NCBI GenBank assembly: GCA_015680905.1
Contig: CM027378.1
Span: 6,925,001 to 6,989,000 of the forward strand
DNA from: Coptis chinensis
Taxonomy: Eukaryota; Streptophyta; Magnoliopsida; Ranunculales; Ranunculaceae
Reading direction: 5' to 3'
DNA length: 64,000 nt
This document shows positions 20,766-32,657 of the stretch, one piece after another (position 1 is the stretch's first letter; each line of letters starts with the position of its first letter). The translations under genes and the position numbers were made by a program. The notes beneath the pieces were generated by a model. That model was not told the DNA's origin, made no database searches, and saw only the letters and a list, made by a program, of their open reading frames with translations.

Positions 20766-22023
20766 TGTAGGAACCGTTATTTCAGATGAATATTTCTACA
20801 AACCGTGAAAACCACACGCAGCGGAATTAATGGTTCTCATGATTTTGGATATGAAAACATACCTTTTAGATCAGCTTCTTGATATCTCTGAGAATCCAAT
20901 AGTTATTAAATCAGCAACCACCTCTTGATCTTCTGTTGTATTTCTTTCAATAGATTGGACGTTGTGTGGGCAACGATCTACCAACTCCCTTCTTTCCTAC
21001 AAAGTTAGAACCAATTTGGATCTATTTTTTCTTGCCTCTCTTTTCAATCAAGAATGAATAGTAATTTTCAGCCAAGAAGAAAGGTTTCTATTTATAAACT
21101 ACAACAGGGACCATGAGGAGAAATTAGGGTTGGGCCTCCTGACGGGCTTGGGCTTCCCATGTTCGCCCAGAACACATTGCCCAAGTCCGTCAACAAATGG
21201 CTTATTCCATTAAAGGCCATTGTTGCACTACCGCCCTAATCCCAAATTACGTGTCAGCATTTATTGGCTCCATATTATATTCTCGTTGATCTCCCCGTGT
21301 TTAAGATATCGAATGCCCGTTGATTAAGTCAAGTTACTGACAACTACATTAATCAACTTCTTATATCCTTGAGTAATACCACTCAACCTCATTGTCATGT
21401 CGGATCAAATCCACCTGCAGGGTTTACATGATAATCCTTATGAGCTCCTCAAGGGGCCATCACCAGCCCGACTTCTTGCGGGACACGAATTCCTTCTATA
21501 ATCAACAACACACCTTACATACAATGTCATTACCCAATCCATCGAGTTTGTTGATTCACAAATGAATCTCACTCATTGATGATTTAAAGCATTGTACAAT
21601 GCACTTAAGTGTCCATTATTATATCCTGATTAGGAGGACAATCAACCATAATAACAGAGGCGTTTGTTCTCTTATATAGTCAGTATAAAGATAAACAACC
21701 TCACTTGATTCTGTTCAATACACACAAAGTGTACTAGTGTAATCATATAGTCAAGATAGACTAATACCAGATTATACTACAACCTTACCAATGGTTTGTC
21801 CAAATCCATCTAGGTTGTGAACGATTACTTATACTTGATAAGGTACTGATGATATGATCTTCTGTGTGTCCACACCATATCATCTACAACATAAAGTATT
21901 AGACACATGCATATAACTAATAACAAATATAATATGCATAACATTTGCCCATATGATTCTCATTCAAAATATAAAGAATTAGAGTTAATACAAAAGTAAT
22001 GCTTTTAGTATATAACCCTATCA
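20766..22023 (-). mobile_element. Solo LTR, copia-type, 1258 bp
   Basis: Ends TGTAGG and CCTATCA in plus orientation with a perfect 5-bp duplication GGTCA at 20761-20765 and 22024-22028, inside LINE-4 ORF2. A minus-strand TATA box (GTTTATAAATAG) near 21088-21099 sets orientation, and the leader ends TCCGCTGCGTGTGGTTTTCACGG-like sequence seen in plant copia LTRs. No internal region remains, so it arose by LTR-LTR recombination. Confidence 0.88.
21088..21099 (-). promoter_or_regulatory. TATA box of the solo LTR
   Basis: GTTTATAAATAG on the minus strand, about 325 bases from the LTR end. Confidence 0.55.
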
Positions 22024-22028
22024 GGTCA

Positions 22029-25000
22029 TGCCTCCAAAAACTTCAACAGTCCATAGATGTACAACTCTCGGGCTGCTATTCTTACTCAGTTTAATGGCTT
22101 CCTTCATGTTTGTGAATGTCCCTCTGAACTTGAATTTTCCGGCTAGCCAATTCCATATTTCTTTCGCAAGCACACACTCCCAAAGAAGGTGAATAAGAGA
22201 CTCTTCTTGAGCGCCACAATTTCTACACTTAGACACGATAGTGACTCCCCTTTTCTTGATGTTCTCATCCGTAGCAGTAGCTTTTGAGCAGAGTTTCCAA
22301 ACTGTACCTGCGTGTTTGGGATGTATGTAGGAATTCCATACATGTTTGGACCAGTGTACTTTAGGCCTCTTGAATCTGATTTCCTGGAATGCACCTTGAG
22401 CAAAGAAGTGTCTTTTAATGTTGGGCCACCAAACCAAGTAGTCCTCATCAGTGGATTTCTTCACATCATGAAGGCTGAGTCCTGCAAGGTGCAGCAAATG
22501 TGTAATGTGGGCCGGGCATCTGAGAATAGGACCTTGAATAAGGCTTTCGAGTTTAAGAGTGCATCCTTTTAGAGCCTGGTCTGGTAAGTTCAAACTTTTC
22601 TGAATGGAATGTTTCCCTGCCCAATAGTCCCTCCACAAATCAATCTTTGCACCATTTCCAATGACCCATTGGCATTTTGTGTCAATCTTCTGTAAAGCTT
22701 TCTTAACCCCTGGCCAAACAGAAGATGGCTTGTAGTAGTTTATAAGAGCACCTTCCTTAGTAAGGAACTTCAATCTCATGAAGGAAGAGAAAGCATCAGA
22801 CCCAGACCTGAAGGACCATGCCAGTTTCATTAGCATTGCCATGTTCACTTCTCTCAGTTTTCAAATGCCCAAGCCACCCTCTTCATAAGGTTTGCAAACT
22901 TTATCCCAACTAATTATAACAACTTTCTTCTTTTGCAAATATCCTGACCATAAGAAATTTCTCATAGCTCGCTCGGCCTCTTTCATAAGAGATATTGGCC
23001 ACTTGTAGATCGACATATTGTGTATGGGGATACTAGAAATCACTGCTTTGATTAGAACACATCTTCCTTGGAAGGATAGCAACCCTGCCTCTTGGTTGGC
23101 GGATTTTTCTGATTTTGTCAAGTAAAGAGCAAGCATTTGCTCTCGTAACTTTCCCTTTGACAAGGGGTACGCCTAGATACTTCTCTGGGAAGCATCATTC
23201 TTCAATCCCCATTTCTAGAGTAATAGCTCTTCTCCTGGCAAGTGACATGCCACCTATTAGTAGTTTGCTCTTGACTTTGTTAACCTTTTGCCCAGCTGCC
23301 TCTTTATATCTCTGAAGAAAATCATAAATCTGCCTAATGCTTCTTATATGACCATTGAAGAAAATAAGAATATCATCTGCGAAGAGAAGGTGACTCGGGC
23401 ATTTGTGACCTTTGAGAGTGAGCATCGGGAGAATTTTATGTTGGGCGTGAAGTCTGGAAATTCCTCTGCTCAAGACATCTTCTGCTAAGGCAAACAGAAT
23501 AGGAGACAGAGGGTCACCCTGCCTTACCCCTCTTTCCACCTGAAAGAAACCACATGATCCTCTATTGATAAGGATAGAGAGGTTTGCAGAGCTCATAATG
23601 CTCGATATCCAGTTAATGATAATCTCAAAGAACCCAAATTTCCATAGGACATCCCATAAGGTATCATAAGCCTGAGAGATATCAATTTTCAAAGCCACAT
23701 TCCCTGCAAATCTTTTGGTGGATAGTTAATTTACCATCTCAGATGCAAGTCCAATACTTGAGTGGATGCTTCTGCCTGGTAGAAAGCCCATCTGTTCAAG
23801 GGAGATCAGCTTGCTAGAAATGGAATTAATTCTCAGCTGCAACACTTTAGATATAGCTTTCATAACAAAATTCCCCATACAAATAGGTCTGAATGGACAT
23901 AGTTTCAAAGCATTAGTCTCTTTAGGGATGAGAGTTATGAAGTTTGAATTGAACCATTTAGGAATTCTTGGGTCCAGGAAGAAAGATTGCAATGCATAAC
24001 ACACATCAGTTTTAACAATGGCCCAACACTGCTGGAAGAAACATCCTTGAAAACCATCCGGGCCCGGGGAGCTGTCGGGGTCCATGGAGAAAATGGCCTT
24101 TTGTATCTCCTCATAAGTTGGAATGGCATCTAGGATCAAATTGTCATTCACCGTGATGAGATGAGGGATAGTGTCAAGCAAGTCCAAATCTGTGATGTTC
24201 GGGTGGAATTTGAACTTATTTGTGTAGTGTTGCACAATATGGTCTTTAATATGAGCTTGATCAGTTAGGAACTCGCCCTCCTCAGTTTGGAGCTCTGTGA
24301 TGAGGGAATGGTTTTGTCTGATTTTGTATAGTGTGTGAAAGTAGTCTGAGTTCCTTTTCCCTTAATAGGTCCATTTCTCTTTGCATTTAGATCGCCACAT
24401 TGTTTCCTTGTTTGCCATGGCTTGCTTTAGGATGCTCTCTTTCTGTGTCGGTACCCCTAAGAGATTCAGATTGTTAGGCTGTAGATCGGATTCTACTTGA
24501 GCAATGTCGAAATCTACCTTTGCCTTTTTTATATTCATTTCCACCATGCCAAAAACATTCCTATTCCATATTTTCAGATCTTGCTTCAGCCGTTGGAGTT
24601 TCCTCATAAGTTTGATCATAGGCAGTCCATTTGTGTCTTGATTCCAACTATGTTTAACTAGATCCACAAACGAAGGGTGTGAATCCCAAAAAATATTGAA
24701 ACGGAAGGGTGTATTCTCTGGTTTAGGAATGTAAGACAATTCCCCACAGAGAGGGGAGTGATCTGAGCCAACTCTAGAAAGAGTTTTGTATTTCCACCTT
24801 ACAAAAGACCTCACCCAGAAATCATTAATGAGTATTCTATCTAGCTTGGCAACCATTCGTCTCACTCCTTGTTGGTTATTGTACCAAGAAAATTCCATAC
24901 CGCTGTGTTGAGCTTCAAAAAGGTTGCAGGAATTAAGAGCATTGAAGAACTCCTCCATAGCTAATTTGTTAGGCCTTAAGCCCCCTTTTTTCTCCTGGTA

Positions 25001-25410
25001 ACTAAGAACACAATTGAAGTCTCTGGCAACCATCCAGGAGCCTGAGTGTTGCATTAACTCCATTTCACTCCAAAGTTGTCGTTTGCCTCCAATAAAGCAA
25101 CTAGCATGAACAAAAGTAAGGAGAAGGTTATTGGCCAGAATAGAAATTTGTTGTTTAGAACTGCTGAACAATGTCGCTGTCACTCCTCTTCTATACAAGA
25201 CCCAAAGATTTCCAGTTCTCTCCAACTCATCATTGTGAAAGAAAGAATCCTCATAATCATTTAGTCCCAATTTCAAAATAGAATCAACTTCAGGCTTCAC
25301 CAGTGGTTCAGCTAAGCATATAACCCCGAACTTATAGATTTTAACTAAGTCTCTTATTCTAGCAACAGATTCATCCTTTCTTAACCCCCTTATGTTCTAA
25401 TATAATGTCG
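22029..25410 (-). pseudogene. LINE-4 ORF2: endonuclease, reverse transcriptase, zf-RVT
   Basis: The start is ATG at 25410: MPTLY, then TAG where the family has Trp, then NIRGLRKDESVARIRDL and ICLAEP (endonuclease Glu). The endonuclease continues in 25300-24362 with ARDFNCVLSY and GSDHSPLC. RT follows in pieces: 24235-23726 (DSSPGPDGFQGCFFQQCWA, PFRPICMGNFVMKAISKV), 23698-23195 (LKIDISQAYDTL, RQGDPLSPILFALAED, SHLLFADDILIF with intact FADD) and 23163-22861. The thumb, connection and zf-RVT lie in 22848-22029 (VSKCRNCGAQEESLIHLLWEC). Frame breaks lie near 24360, 23710, 23180 and 22855. The domain set is complete, so this is a recently competent but now dead copy. Confidence 0.88.
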
Positions 25411-25440
25411 GCATTAAAGAAGGTTGGGGGTGGGTTTGCA

Positions 25441-27018
25441 TCAATGCAAGTGCTCTTGTCTGAACTGTTGGGGGTCCAGACATAGTGACTTTTGTCGAGT
25501 CATTTTTTTTCCTCCTTCTTCTTTTGTCTCCGGTAGTTGTACCACTAGCAAATGGTGTAATGGAAGTAGCCTCCATTTCCACCATATCAGACCATCTAAT
25601 TTCAATAGTTTCAGACTCTTTAATTTAGTCACTTGATTTTGAGTTTCTTCTATTGGCAGCTCTTCTTCAAGGAGAGCGAAGTTGTTATGCAGTACAATGC
25701 TACTTTCATTCGGTGGGCAGAATATGCTCGAAGGATTGATTGATACAATTGTAGGTACAGGTGCAAGATCACTGTTAACATCTCTTTGGTTCAATGCAGG
25801 GTTCTGTTGGGCATCCTGGTGATGCTCAATATTTGTCTGGGGAGAGGCAGAAGAAAACAAAGCTTGGACTTGATGTACAACTATTGTTTGATGGTTATCT
25901 GGATTCACCAGAGTGGAATCAACTTCATTAGTTGTCTCTAACTGAGCTTTCGAGTGTGGGCAAGCTGTAGGAGCAGTTTCGGTGTTAACTTCTGTTGCTG
26001 CAGTGGCAGCTTCAGGCAGAGATTCAATATCAACTCCTACTGTTTCTGGTATCATTACCACTTCATGAACTTCTTGGTTAGGATTCTCAGGCTGTGGTGG
26101 GTTAGATGTTGATCCCACTTCCTTGTTTTTTCTCTTCCATCTTCTTTTCTGATTCTTATTCACTGCTTGGGGGTTATTCATAACCTCATTTGGGTCCACT
26201 ATTTCCTTATTCGTATCCTTTCCCAGGTCCGCCTTGAGTAATCTACATTCTGCCACCAAGTGACCAACACTCTTGCAATGGTTACATAATTTTGGAAGTC
26301 TACCCAGTACAATCTTCTGCCAAAATTTAGTATCAGAGTCCTCCACCTCGACCCAAATTCTTTCAGGAAGACTTTTAGAGAGGCCAACGTCTCATAGCAC
26401 CATTGCATAAAACCCATTATCCCTATTTGCAGTTGTATCATCTAGGTGTAATGGTTTTCCAACGGTTCTGCCCAGCGCCATCAGGGTCTTTGTTTCCCAA
26501 TATACCATGCTTAGTCCTGGAAATTTCACCCAGACTAGTGCATTAGATTGTGTTGCTTTCTCAATTGAGAAGTTGGGACTCCATTTGTTCAGTCGAAGAA
26601 CTTGCTTGTCAAAAATCCATGAACCTTGTCCCCAAACTGAGTTGAAGTCTTTCTCATTGGAAAATCTGAACATTAGATAGCCACGTCCTAAGGGTGTGAT
26701 TTTAACTTCACACCCAGTTTTCCACTTGGTCTTAACCAGTTGCTTCACTCTTTCTATCGTCAATATTTTCAGATCCAGACGACCGACTAGTGACAGCTTG
26801 CATTTTTCAATTCCGATATCAACCTCGGATTTAGAGAGCTTTATGGTAGGGAATTCCCCATGCCATCCAGGAATTGGGAGTTCGGAAGTATCCACCTCTC
26901 TTCCCACCTTAGCTTGAGTCACAGCAGCATAAGACTTTTGAGTTTGTTCAATAACCGAAATATTAGTACTCTCTTTGTTATTGATATTCCTTGGGTTTTC
27001 GAATTCGTAGAGATCCAT
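25441..27018 (-). pseudogene. LINE-4 ORF1: DUF4283 plus CCHC zinc knuckle
   Basis: The ATG at 27018 opens MDLYEFENPRNINNKES. A DUF4283 domain follows (VGRLDLKILTIERVK, FRFSNEKDFNSVWGQGSWIF, LRLNKWSPNFSIEKATQS), then GRTVGKPLHLDDTTANR and, after a frame change near 26395, a CCHC knuckle CNHCKSVGHLVAEC. The tail is basic and then low-complexity (KNQKRRWKRKNKEVG). These proteins bind LINE RNA and form the RNP with ORF2. ORF2 starts about 30 bases after ORF1 ends, suggesting reinitiation. Confidence 0.85.
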
Positions 27019-27233
27019 GCTTTGGACGATTCCTTTCTGAACTCACACTGTGAACAATATAGGATTTTACCAAGAAAAGGAAGAAAGCACCAACTTGAGA
27101 TGATAAGAATTTCCACCCACCTCTTTTTTTAAACTAAATTTGGTAAGTAAAGGGACTACATGATCAATTGAGCAACTTAAGTTATTTCATACCCGGTCGC
27201 CCAAAAACTGGTCCCCATTTTTGTGTTTTTTCA
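27019..27233 (-). other. 5' leader of LINE-4
   Basis: Upstream of ORF1; boundary set by the Athila-2 comparison. Ends with a T-rich run on the plus strand. Confidence 0.5.
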
Positions 27234-27239
27234 AAACTT

Positions 27240-28190
27240 AATTTCTTATTTGGAACAACTAACAAATTCTTGGTTTTAAAGGTCTTTCTCTTTCCTATTC
27301 TTCATTTCATCTCTATTCTCAGACTCGTTCAAAAATGGATAGGCTGATTTTTATTTTTATTTTGTTTTGTAAAAGGGTAAAGGACTTGCGGTTTATGAAA
27401 AGCTAAAAAAAGGCTTAGAGGGGCGACTAGCAGAAAATTATTTCATATATGTTTGAATTTCTGGCTATATCTATCCAAAGAATGCCTAAATTCTCACTTA
27501 GGATATGGTATAGTGATCAAGCAAGTGGACGTGTGAGATTTCTCTATTCAGAATTTACTTCTCCCTTGTGTCATTTCTCAAATATTTCACTCATATAAGG
27601 CTTTAGGCTATATTCTCACAGGATTTGTAGAATAAGTACTCTAGCCTAGATTTCAGTAACTTACTGCCAAACAATTATAGATACACATGCAATATATTTA
27701 TAGAAAGATGTAATGATTATTACCTACATATTAACCTAAATTTCTAAAAACTATTCTAATATAAGAGCTAATATGAAATATCTAGACTATTATCATCATA
27801 GAGAAATAAACAATATCAATATTCTTAACTGTATAGCATAAATTTTTTATTTATATTTTTGAATTTTTGAATTTTTTTATTATAAAACAAGTGCATATTA
27901 TACATGTATTATCCTAATAGGTGCCTTAATTTATGTGTGTTTTTATGCCACCCCCAAAAAAGAACATGCTTTGTCCTCAAAGTATTAAAATAAGAAGGGT
28001 AGGAAATACCATGGAAACGCGTGAAAATTGAAGAACACCTGCAAAACAAATTTAAAACATACTAATATAGGTAAAGAAAAATAGACGCAACTCTATATGA
28101 GTTCCACCCATTATGGGGATAACAAGAAGTAAATTGCTTGGGACATAAGCAGACACTAACAAAAATAAAAACTTACCTCATATCCTACAT
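27240..28190 (-). other. Athila-1 region downstream of accessory ORF2
   Basis: No gene. Collinear with 58600-59575 in Athila-2, including TCCTCAAAGTATT and the CACCCCCAAAAAAGAACATGC-type pieces. Probably 3' untranslated sequence. Confidence 0.7.
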
Positions 28191-29120
28191 TTACTCGTTT
28201 TCCTCCTCTTCTATGAAGAATTGAGGTTCCTTGGCATCCTGCCATGCCATGATAATTTGCCAGGCCTCACGCCATTTATCATCTACAATTGCTAACCGTT
28301 TAAGTGTCACTTGGTCGGATTGGGTGTAAAGGGCAACCCAATTAGGTTGTAGCCTCCACCCCGACCAAGTCATTGCACGAAAAAAGCGAATAATACAGTT
28401 GGTGGGTCTCCCAATGTCAACCCCAACCCAATCCGTGAAACAGGCACAAAATCCGGAAAGAAACATAGCATTATCCGACAAACTAAGACAGGCATAAGAA
28501 GATACTTATGCCTCATACTGTGAGCTCGAGCTAAACTAGAAACTAAGGTCCGGGGAAGGTCATAGAGCATACGTCCCGAGACTAAAGCAAGGAAGACGTT
28601 GCAAGTGGTGTCATTCACAGAAGAAAAACGTCATTCCCCTAATATGTTTAGCATGATAAAAAAACATCACCATGCCCACGTTAAGGGACAAGCTACCCAG
28701 GGCTACGTTATATTGCCCTTGGTCCTCTATACGGAAAATTCCTGCCTCGTAGGCCTCATGCAAAAACTCATAGGTGTATACATACATATTATCTACCCAA
28801 TAGCCCCATGGGTCTTGAACTTCAGTAGGCATAGACAATTCAAGGGCAAACGCCAATAAGAACTTGGTTATATCCATTGTCTCATCCTCAATGGTGACAG
28901 AGAACACCTCCTCTCCATCCGATCTTTTAAAGAACGTACAATGCTCATAAAAATAAGTTGCAAGTGCAGGAGAGTATAGTTCATTAGGACTTACTATCAG
29001 AAGCTGCCATCCTACCTGTATAATCACGTTGCAGAACCAAGATCCATACGTGTCACTCGCGAATAAATCTTTGAAGGACATCTTCGGTATGATCTGAGGA
29101 GACTTCATATCACACAACAC
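28191..29120 (-). pseudogene. Athila accessory ORF2 (Athila-1 copy)
   Basis: Starts MKSPQIIPKMSFKDLFASDT at 29108. It continues SPNELYSPALATYFYEHCTF, FSVTIEDETMDITKFLLAFAL, YNVALGSLSLNVGMVMFF, then after breaks near 28610 FTDWVGVDIGRPTNCIIRFF and WQIIMAWQDAKEPQF, ending at 28191. The same protein is at 59585-60488 in Athila-2, so it is a genuine element gene, not chance. It resembles the plant retrotransposon accessory proteins loosely called putative plant transposon proteins, but I cannot name a function and see no catalytic motif or membrane segment of the env type. Acidic C-terminus (EEEENE). Confidence 0.65.
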
Positions 29121-29189
29121 ACTCTAGAACTGCTGGAAGAAACCTAGGAAGAACCTACAATAAATCAGAATTGAAAGTGGTTGCTGAGG

Positions 29190-29340
29190 TGAAGGGCGCG
29201 GGCACGCTCAACTTTGTCTATGGAAGGGCGCGGGCGCGCTCTTGCCTTGCTCAATGTCCTGTGATTTTAGCGAGCGAGCTCTGAGTATAGGAATAACAGA
29301 GAGCGTGCGCGCTCCGAGTATGATGAGTGCTATGAAGTGC
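29190..29340 (-). promoter_or_regulatory. GC-rich leader upstream of accessory ORF2 (Athila-1)
   Basis: GAAGGGCGCGGGCACGCTC, TATGGAAGGGCGCGGG, CGCTCTTGCCTTGCTCAATG and GAGAGCGTGCGCGCTCC occur here. The stretch aligns with 43718-43850 upstream of gag and more loosely with 60560-60740 in Athila-2. High G+C stands out from AT-rich surroundings. Confidence 0.6.
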
Positions 29341-29768
29341 AAAATTCAAAGGCAAAGTGAGAAGTGTGATGTGAAGTTAAGAGTGCACCGAGGATTTATA
29401 GAGAACTAGTTTCTAAGTTCCATAAGTTTCCCAACTAGTTAAGACAACATGATGGAATAAGATAGTTCTAAATCCAAAATAGAAACAGACAAGAGGCATA
29501 CTCCTTGAGGTTGTACCAAACAACATTTTCTAATTCTAGCGACACCAAAATAGCAACATTCTCACATAATTCAATCATAATCAAGCAGGCAATAAATTCG
29601 ACAACAAAATACGTGGATATGATTATGGGAATTTTTAAATAAATAATTCCACACCCTAAAAAGTTGAAATGGTGGAATTCACGATACAACACATAGCATA
29701 TGCCGAAAACTAAAAATAACTTCAAATTAAATTAAAATGAAATAACAATTACAGAATCCAAATATTAA
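29341..29768 (-). other. Spacer between accessory ORFs of Athila-1
   Basis: AT-rich, with no supported frame. Matches the position of 60760-61425 in Athila-2. Confidence 0.5.
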
Positions 29769-30947
29769 CTACTTAACTAATAATTCGGAAACAAAATCTA
29801 TAGAAAACAAGGAAACAAGTCTTAACACAACAAAAATACAAACGTCACGCGACGAGGATGGGCCAGAGTCATCCGTTCTGCTCCGACGACGCTCATGCCT
29901 CACAGAGGTATCCGAAGAAGAACTCCCATCAGGTGGCAAGCATCGAAGAACTTCGACTTGGAACTTCCTTTGTCCCTCTATATATACATTCATGGATTCC
30001 TCACGCTGGACTAGGGTTTCCATATTAGCCTAGAGCTCCCGGTTACTGGCACTGAGGTCTTCAAAATTATGATGGATGTTAACCTGCCTAGTCCGCAGAT
30101 CCTCACAAATGGTATTAAGAGAACGCATGCCACGATGAAGCAATGCCATGCGTTATATATTAGATGTAGCCTTTTCCAAAGCATCGGCCTCAAAACATGT
30201 CGTGTCTTCCTTATCATCATCACTCGACTCAGTCTCAACACCCCTATCCTCTGGCAATTTCCACTTCCTCTGAATACAGTCTTTATAAATCTTTTCATTT
30301 GCATGCAACTTCAACATAATCCACTAAGTTTTTGGAACCGCTCCAAAATGCAACATGATCTTATTAATCAAAACAGGGAAAGGTGCAGTATATATTCCAA
30401 CGCTTCTAAGCTCAGCAATCAAAAAGTCGAGGATGCAAAACTAATACATTTTCTCCTTAAGGACCCAAAGGTCGTGTAGACAAGACGAACAGATGTCACT
30501 GACTTTCGAGGTGCCAATGATGTTCTTACCAAGCCAGCGAGACAGCCTGACCGGTTGGTTGGTTCTCGAGACGATCATCCAAACACAATGCGATTTCACA
30601 TTGTACTGTCCTTCCAGTACAGTTTTTTTCATTAATGCCTCGATCACGCCCCACTGCGATTCCTGCATTGTAATTACAAGGTTGTGATTACCCTCAATGC
30701 CCAGAATCCTAAACAACAAAGTTGTACACACTTCTCTCCTCGTACCATTCACCTTCATAAAAATCTTCCTACCCTCAATCTCCCTCTTCTTATAGAAATT
30801 CAACACCAAATCGGTGTGATAAAAATCATTCACCGAATACCACAACCTTCTCCACCTCCTACTAATCATCTCAGTATCAGAAAAGGGAGAAAATTGTTTA
30901 GAAACAAAAGCTTGTTCCGGAAGAATTTTTCAGTTTTGGGAAGCCAT
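29769..30947 (-). pseudogene. Athila accessory ORF1 (Athila-1 copy)
   Basis: An ATG at 30947 gives MASQN, a TGA, then KILPEQAFVSKQFSPFSDTE and, from 30869, RRWRRLWYSVNDFYHTDLVL, MKVNGTRREVCTTLLFRILGI, SRTNQPVRLSRWLGKNIIG and SDICSSCLHDLWVLKEKMY. After shifts come LINKIMLHFGAVPKT, MLKLHANEKIYKDCIQ and a Ser-rich, basic tail (VRHERRRSRTDDSGPSSSRD). The layout, including the SGPSSS tail, is repeated in Athila-2. The N-terminal domain resembles the plant ATHILA ORF1 / putative plant transposon protein families (from memory). Athila elements are said to carry an env-like ORF in this place, but I see no signal peptide or transmembrane segment. Confidence 0.65.
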
Positions 30948-31850
30948 TGGGGTTCGGAATTCGAATTTGAGTGGAATGCAAGGTGGGGAAGAGTTCTAAT
31001 TGATCTCTTTTGGAAAAAATGGAGTGGGACGGTGATGGTCCGTTTTTTTTTTTTTAATGGTTCGATGCTGTTCTTAGAGGCGGGGAGAAGATGAAGAATG
31101 CGAAAAGGTTTAAACACGTAGGTTTAACCTGTTGGGCCCAAGCCCAGAACAATTTCAAAAATACGAATTCCGTCCTATGCCGCGTGAAATTAAAACTAAA
31201 ATTCCCAATTCGTTAACGGTCTGATTTTTACGAATGACCTATGAAAACGATCATCAAAGAGAGTACAATTCAATGATCTATAAAAACCTCAAATCTAACC
31301 GTGGTTGAGATGTAAGAAAATGGAAAATGCCTGAAACTGCGTGCATGACATAAGTTATGTGTGCATAAGGAATCTAAATTCATAGATAGTCAACCCGAAT
31401 CAAAATATGACTAAACAGCATAAACAACAAGAATAGGAAGTTGAGCGAACAAGAACGGAAAGACCAACAGCCCACCCCCAAATTTTTTTTGAAAACAGGG
31501 TTTAGAAAATTTGTTTAAACACGTAGGTCTCTTAAAGTCAGATTCCCGAGACCTGCTAGATTACATATTTTTATGGTTTTAACATTTTCTAATTTTTTTT
31601 ATGAATAAGTTTTAAAATAAGGGAAAATAATAAAGCAATAAAGACATAATTCACACCATAGAGAAACATGACTCAAAAACCGAGAAAATATGCAAGAGTG
31701 GAAAACGTGAACTATGTTAACCGTGGACTTAGGATCCGGTACTTACAGCCACACACTCCAAAGGGAGGGCCCGGTTACCTGAATGGTGTACTAACCAAAA
31801 TATGGAAATGAAAGGAAGTATACCAACAACAAAGGTCAGTCCTCATAGAC
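30948..31850 (-). other. Athila-1 spacer between integrase and accessory ORF1
   Basis: Non-coding. 31120-31560 is collinear with 62900-63330 in Athila-2 (AATTCCCAATTCGTTAACGG versus AATTCCCGCTTCGTTATCGG; GTCAGATTCCCGAGACCT). Confidence 0.65.
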
Positions 31851-32567
31851 AGGGTCCTGTAAAAGGACATCCTCCACATCTGGGGACATTAACTCGTGAA
31901 AATGTTTTAATTGTTGGCCATTAACCTTGAAGGTACTGTTGTCCTTGGGATTTAACAAGGTGATTGCCTCGTAAGGGATGACTTCAGTAACCATAAAAGG
32001 ACCAGACTAATGGGTTTTTAATTTTCCAGGGAAAATATGCAAACGGGAGTTGTAAAGCAAGACTCTTTGACCAACCACAAACTCCTTATGCAAAATTTGT
32101 TTATCATGAACTCGTTTCATGTTAGCTTTATAATCCTTTGTGAGATCATAAGAATCGCTACGGATTTCTTCAAGCTCGATTAATTGCAATTTGCACCTAA
32201 CACCTGCCTCATCATAATTGAAGTTAAGGCTTTTTATAGCCCACATAGCATGGTGCTCTAATTTAACGGGCAAGTGACAAGCTAGGTTTTCCAAACACAA
32301 GTCTAAAGGGACATACCTATATGAGTTTTAAAAGCAGTTTGATATGCCTATAAGGCATCAGTAAGACGCTTTGACCAATCTTTCCTATCAGGATTTACTG
32401 TTGTTTCTAATATTTTCTTTATTTCCTTATTAGAGACTTCTACCTGGCCACTAGTTTGTGGATGATAAGGAGTTGCCACGTTATGGGTAACTCTATACTT
32501 TTTAACTAAAGAAGCAACAACTCTGTTGCGAAAATGCGTTCCACCATCACTGATGATGGCTTTAGGA
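31851..32567 (-). pseudogene. Athila-1 integrase, C-terminal part
   Basis: Directly after the LINE-3 insertion the frame reads [20 protein letters not shown], carrying the second catalytic Asp of the DD35E core. Then come [20 protein letters not shown], with the catalytic Glu, [20 protein letters not shown] and, after stops, RVHDKQILHKEFVVGQRVLL and KDNSTFKVNGQQLKHF, the usual C-terminal region. Several TGG or CAG codons have become stops. The N-terminal half is at 38638-39322. Confidence 0.8.
32554..32567. repeat. Target-site duplication of LINE-3 (left copy)
   Basis: TGATGGCTTTAGGA is repeated at 38638-38651, on either side of LINE-3. Removing the LINE restores an uninterrupted integrase reading. 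Confidence 0.9.
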
Positions 32568-32657
32568 TTTTTTTGATAGCTTAGTTAAGTTTTAATGATG
32601 GCAATTTGAGGGAGATTTTAAGTCATTAGGGGTAGTTTCATAATTTTAATCAAAGTT

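Larger units (their letters stand above)
19972..27233 (-). mobile_element. LINE-4: near full-length L1-type element inserted in Athila-1
   Basis: A minus-strand LINE with 5' leader, ORF1 (DUF4283, CCHC), ORF2 (endonuclease, RT, zf-RVT, RNase H), a 3' tail TTAACTTACCAAGCAAAAAAAA and an A-rich end. Comparison with Athila-2 (58588 GATGGAAACTTCATTTTC) shows where it entered; AAACTT at 19966-19971 and 27234-27239 is the visible part of the duplication. It is interrupted by a solo LTR at 20766-22023. Confidence 0.88.

Noticed and set aside
29341..31117. Athila accessory ORFs as an envelope gene
   Set aside because: No signal peptide, furin-type site or transmembrane helix could be seen in either copy; called accessory only.
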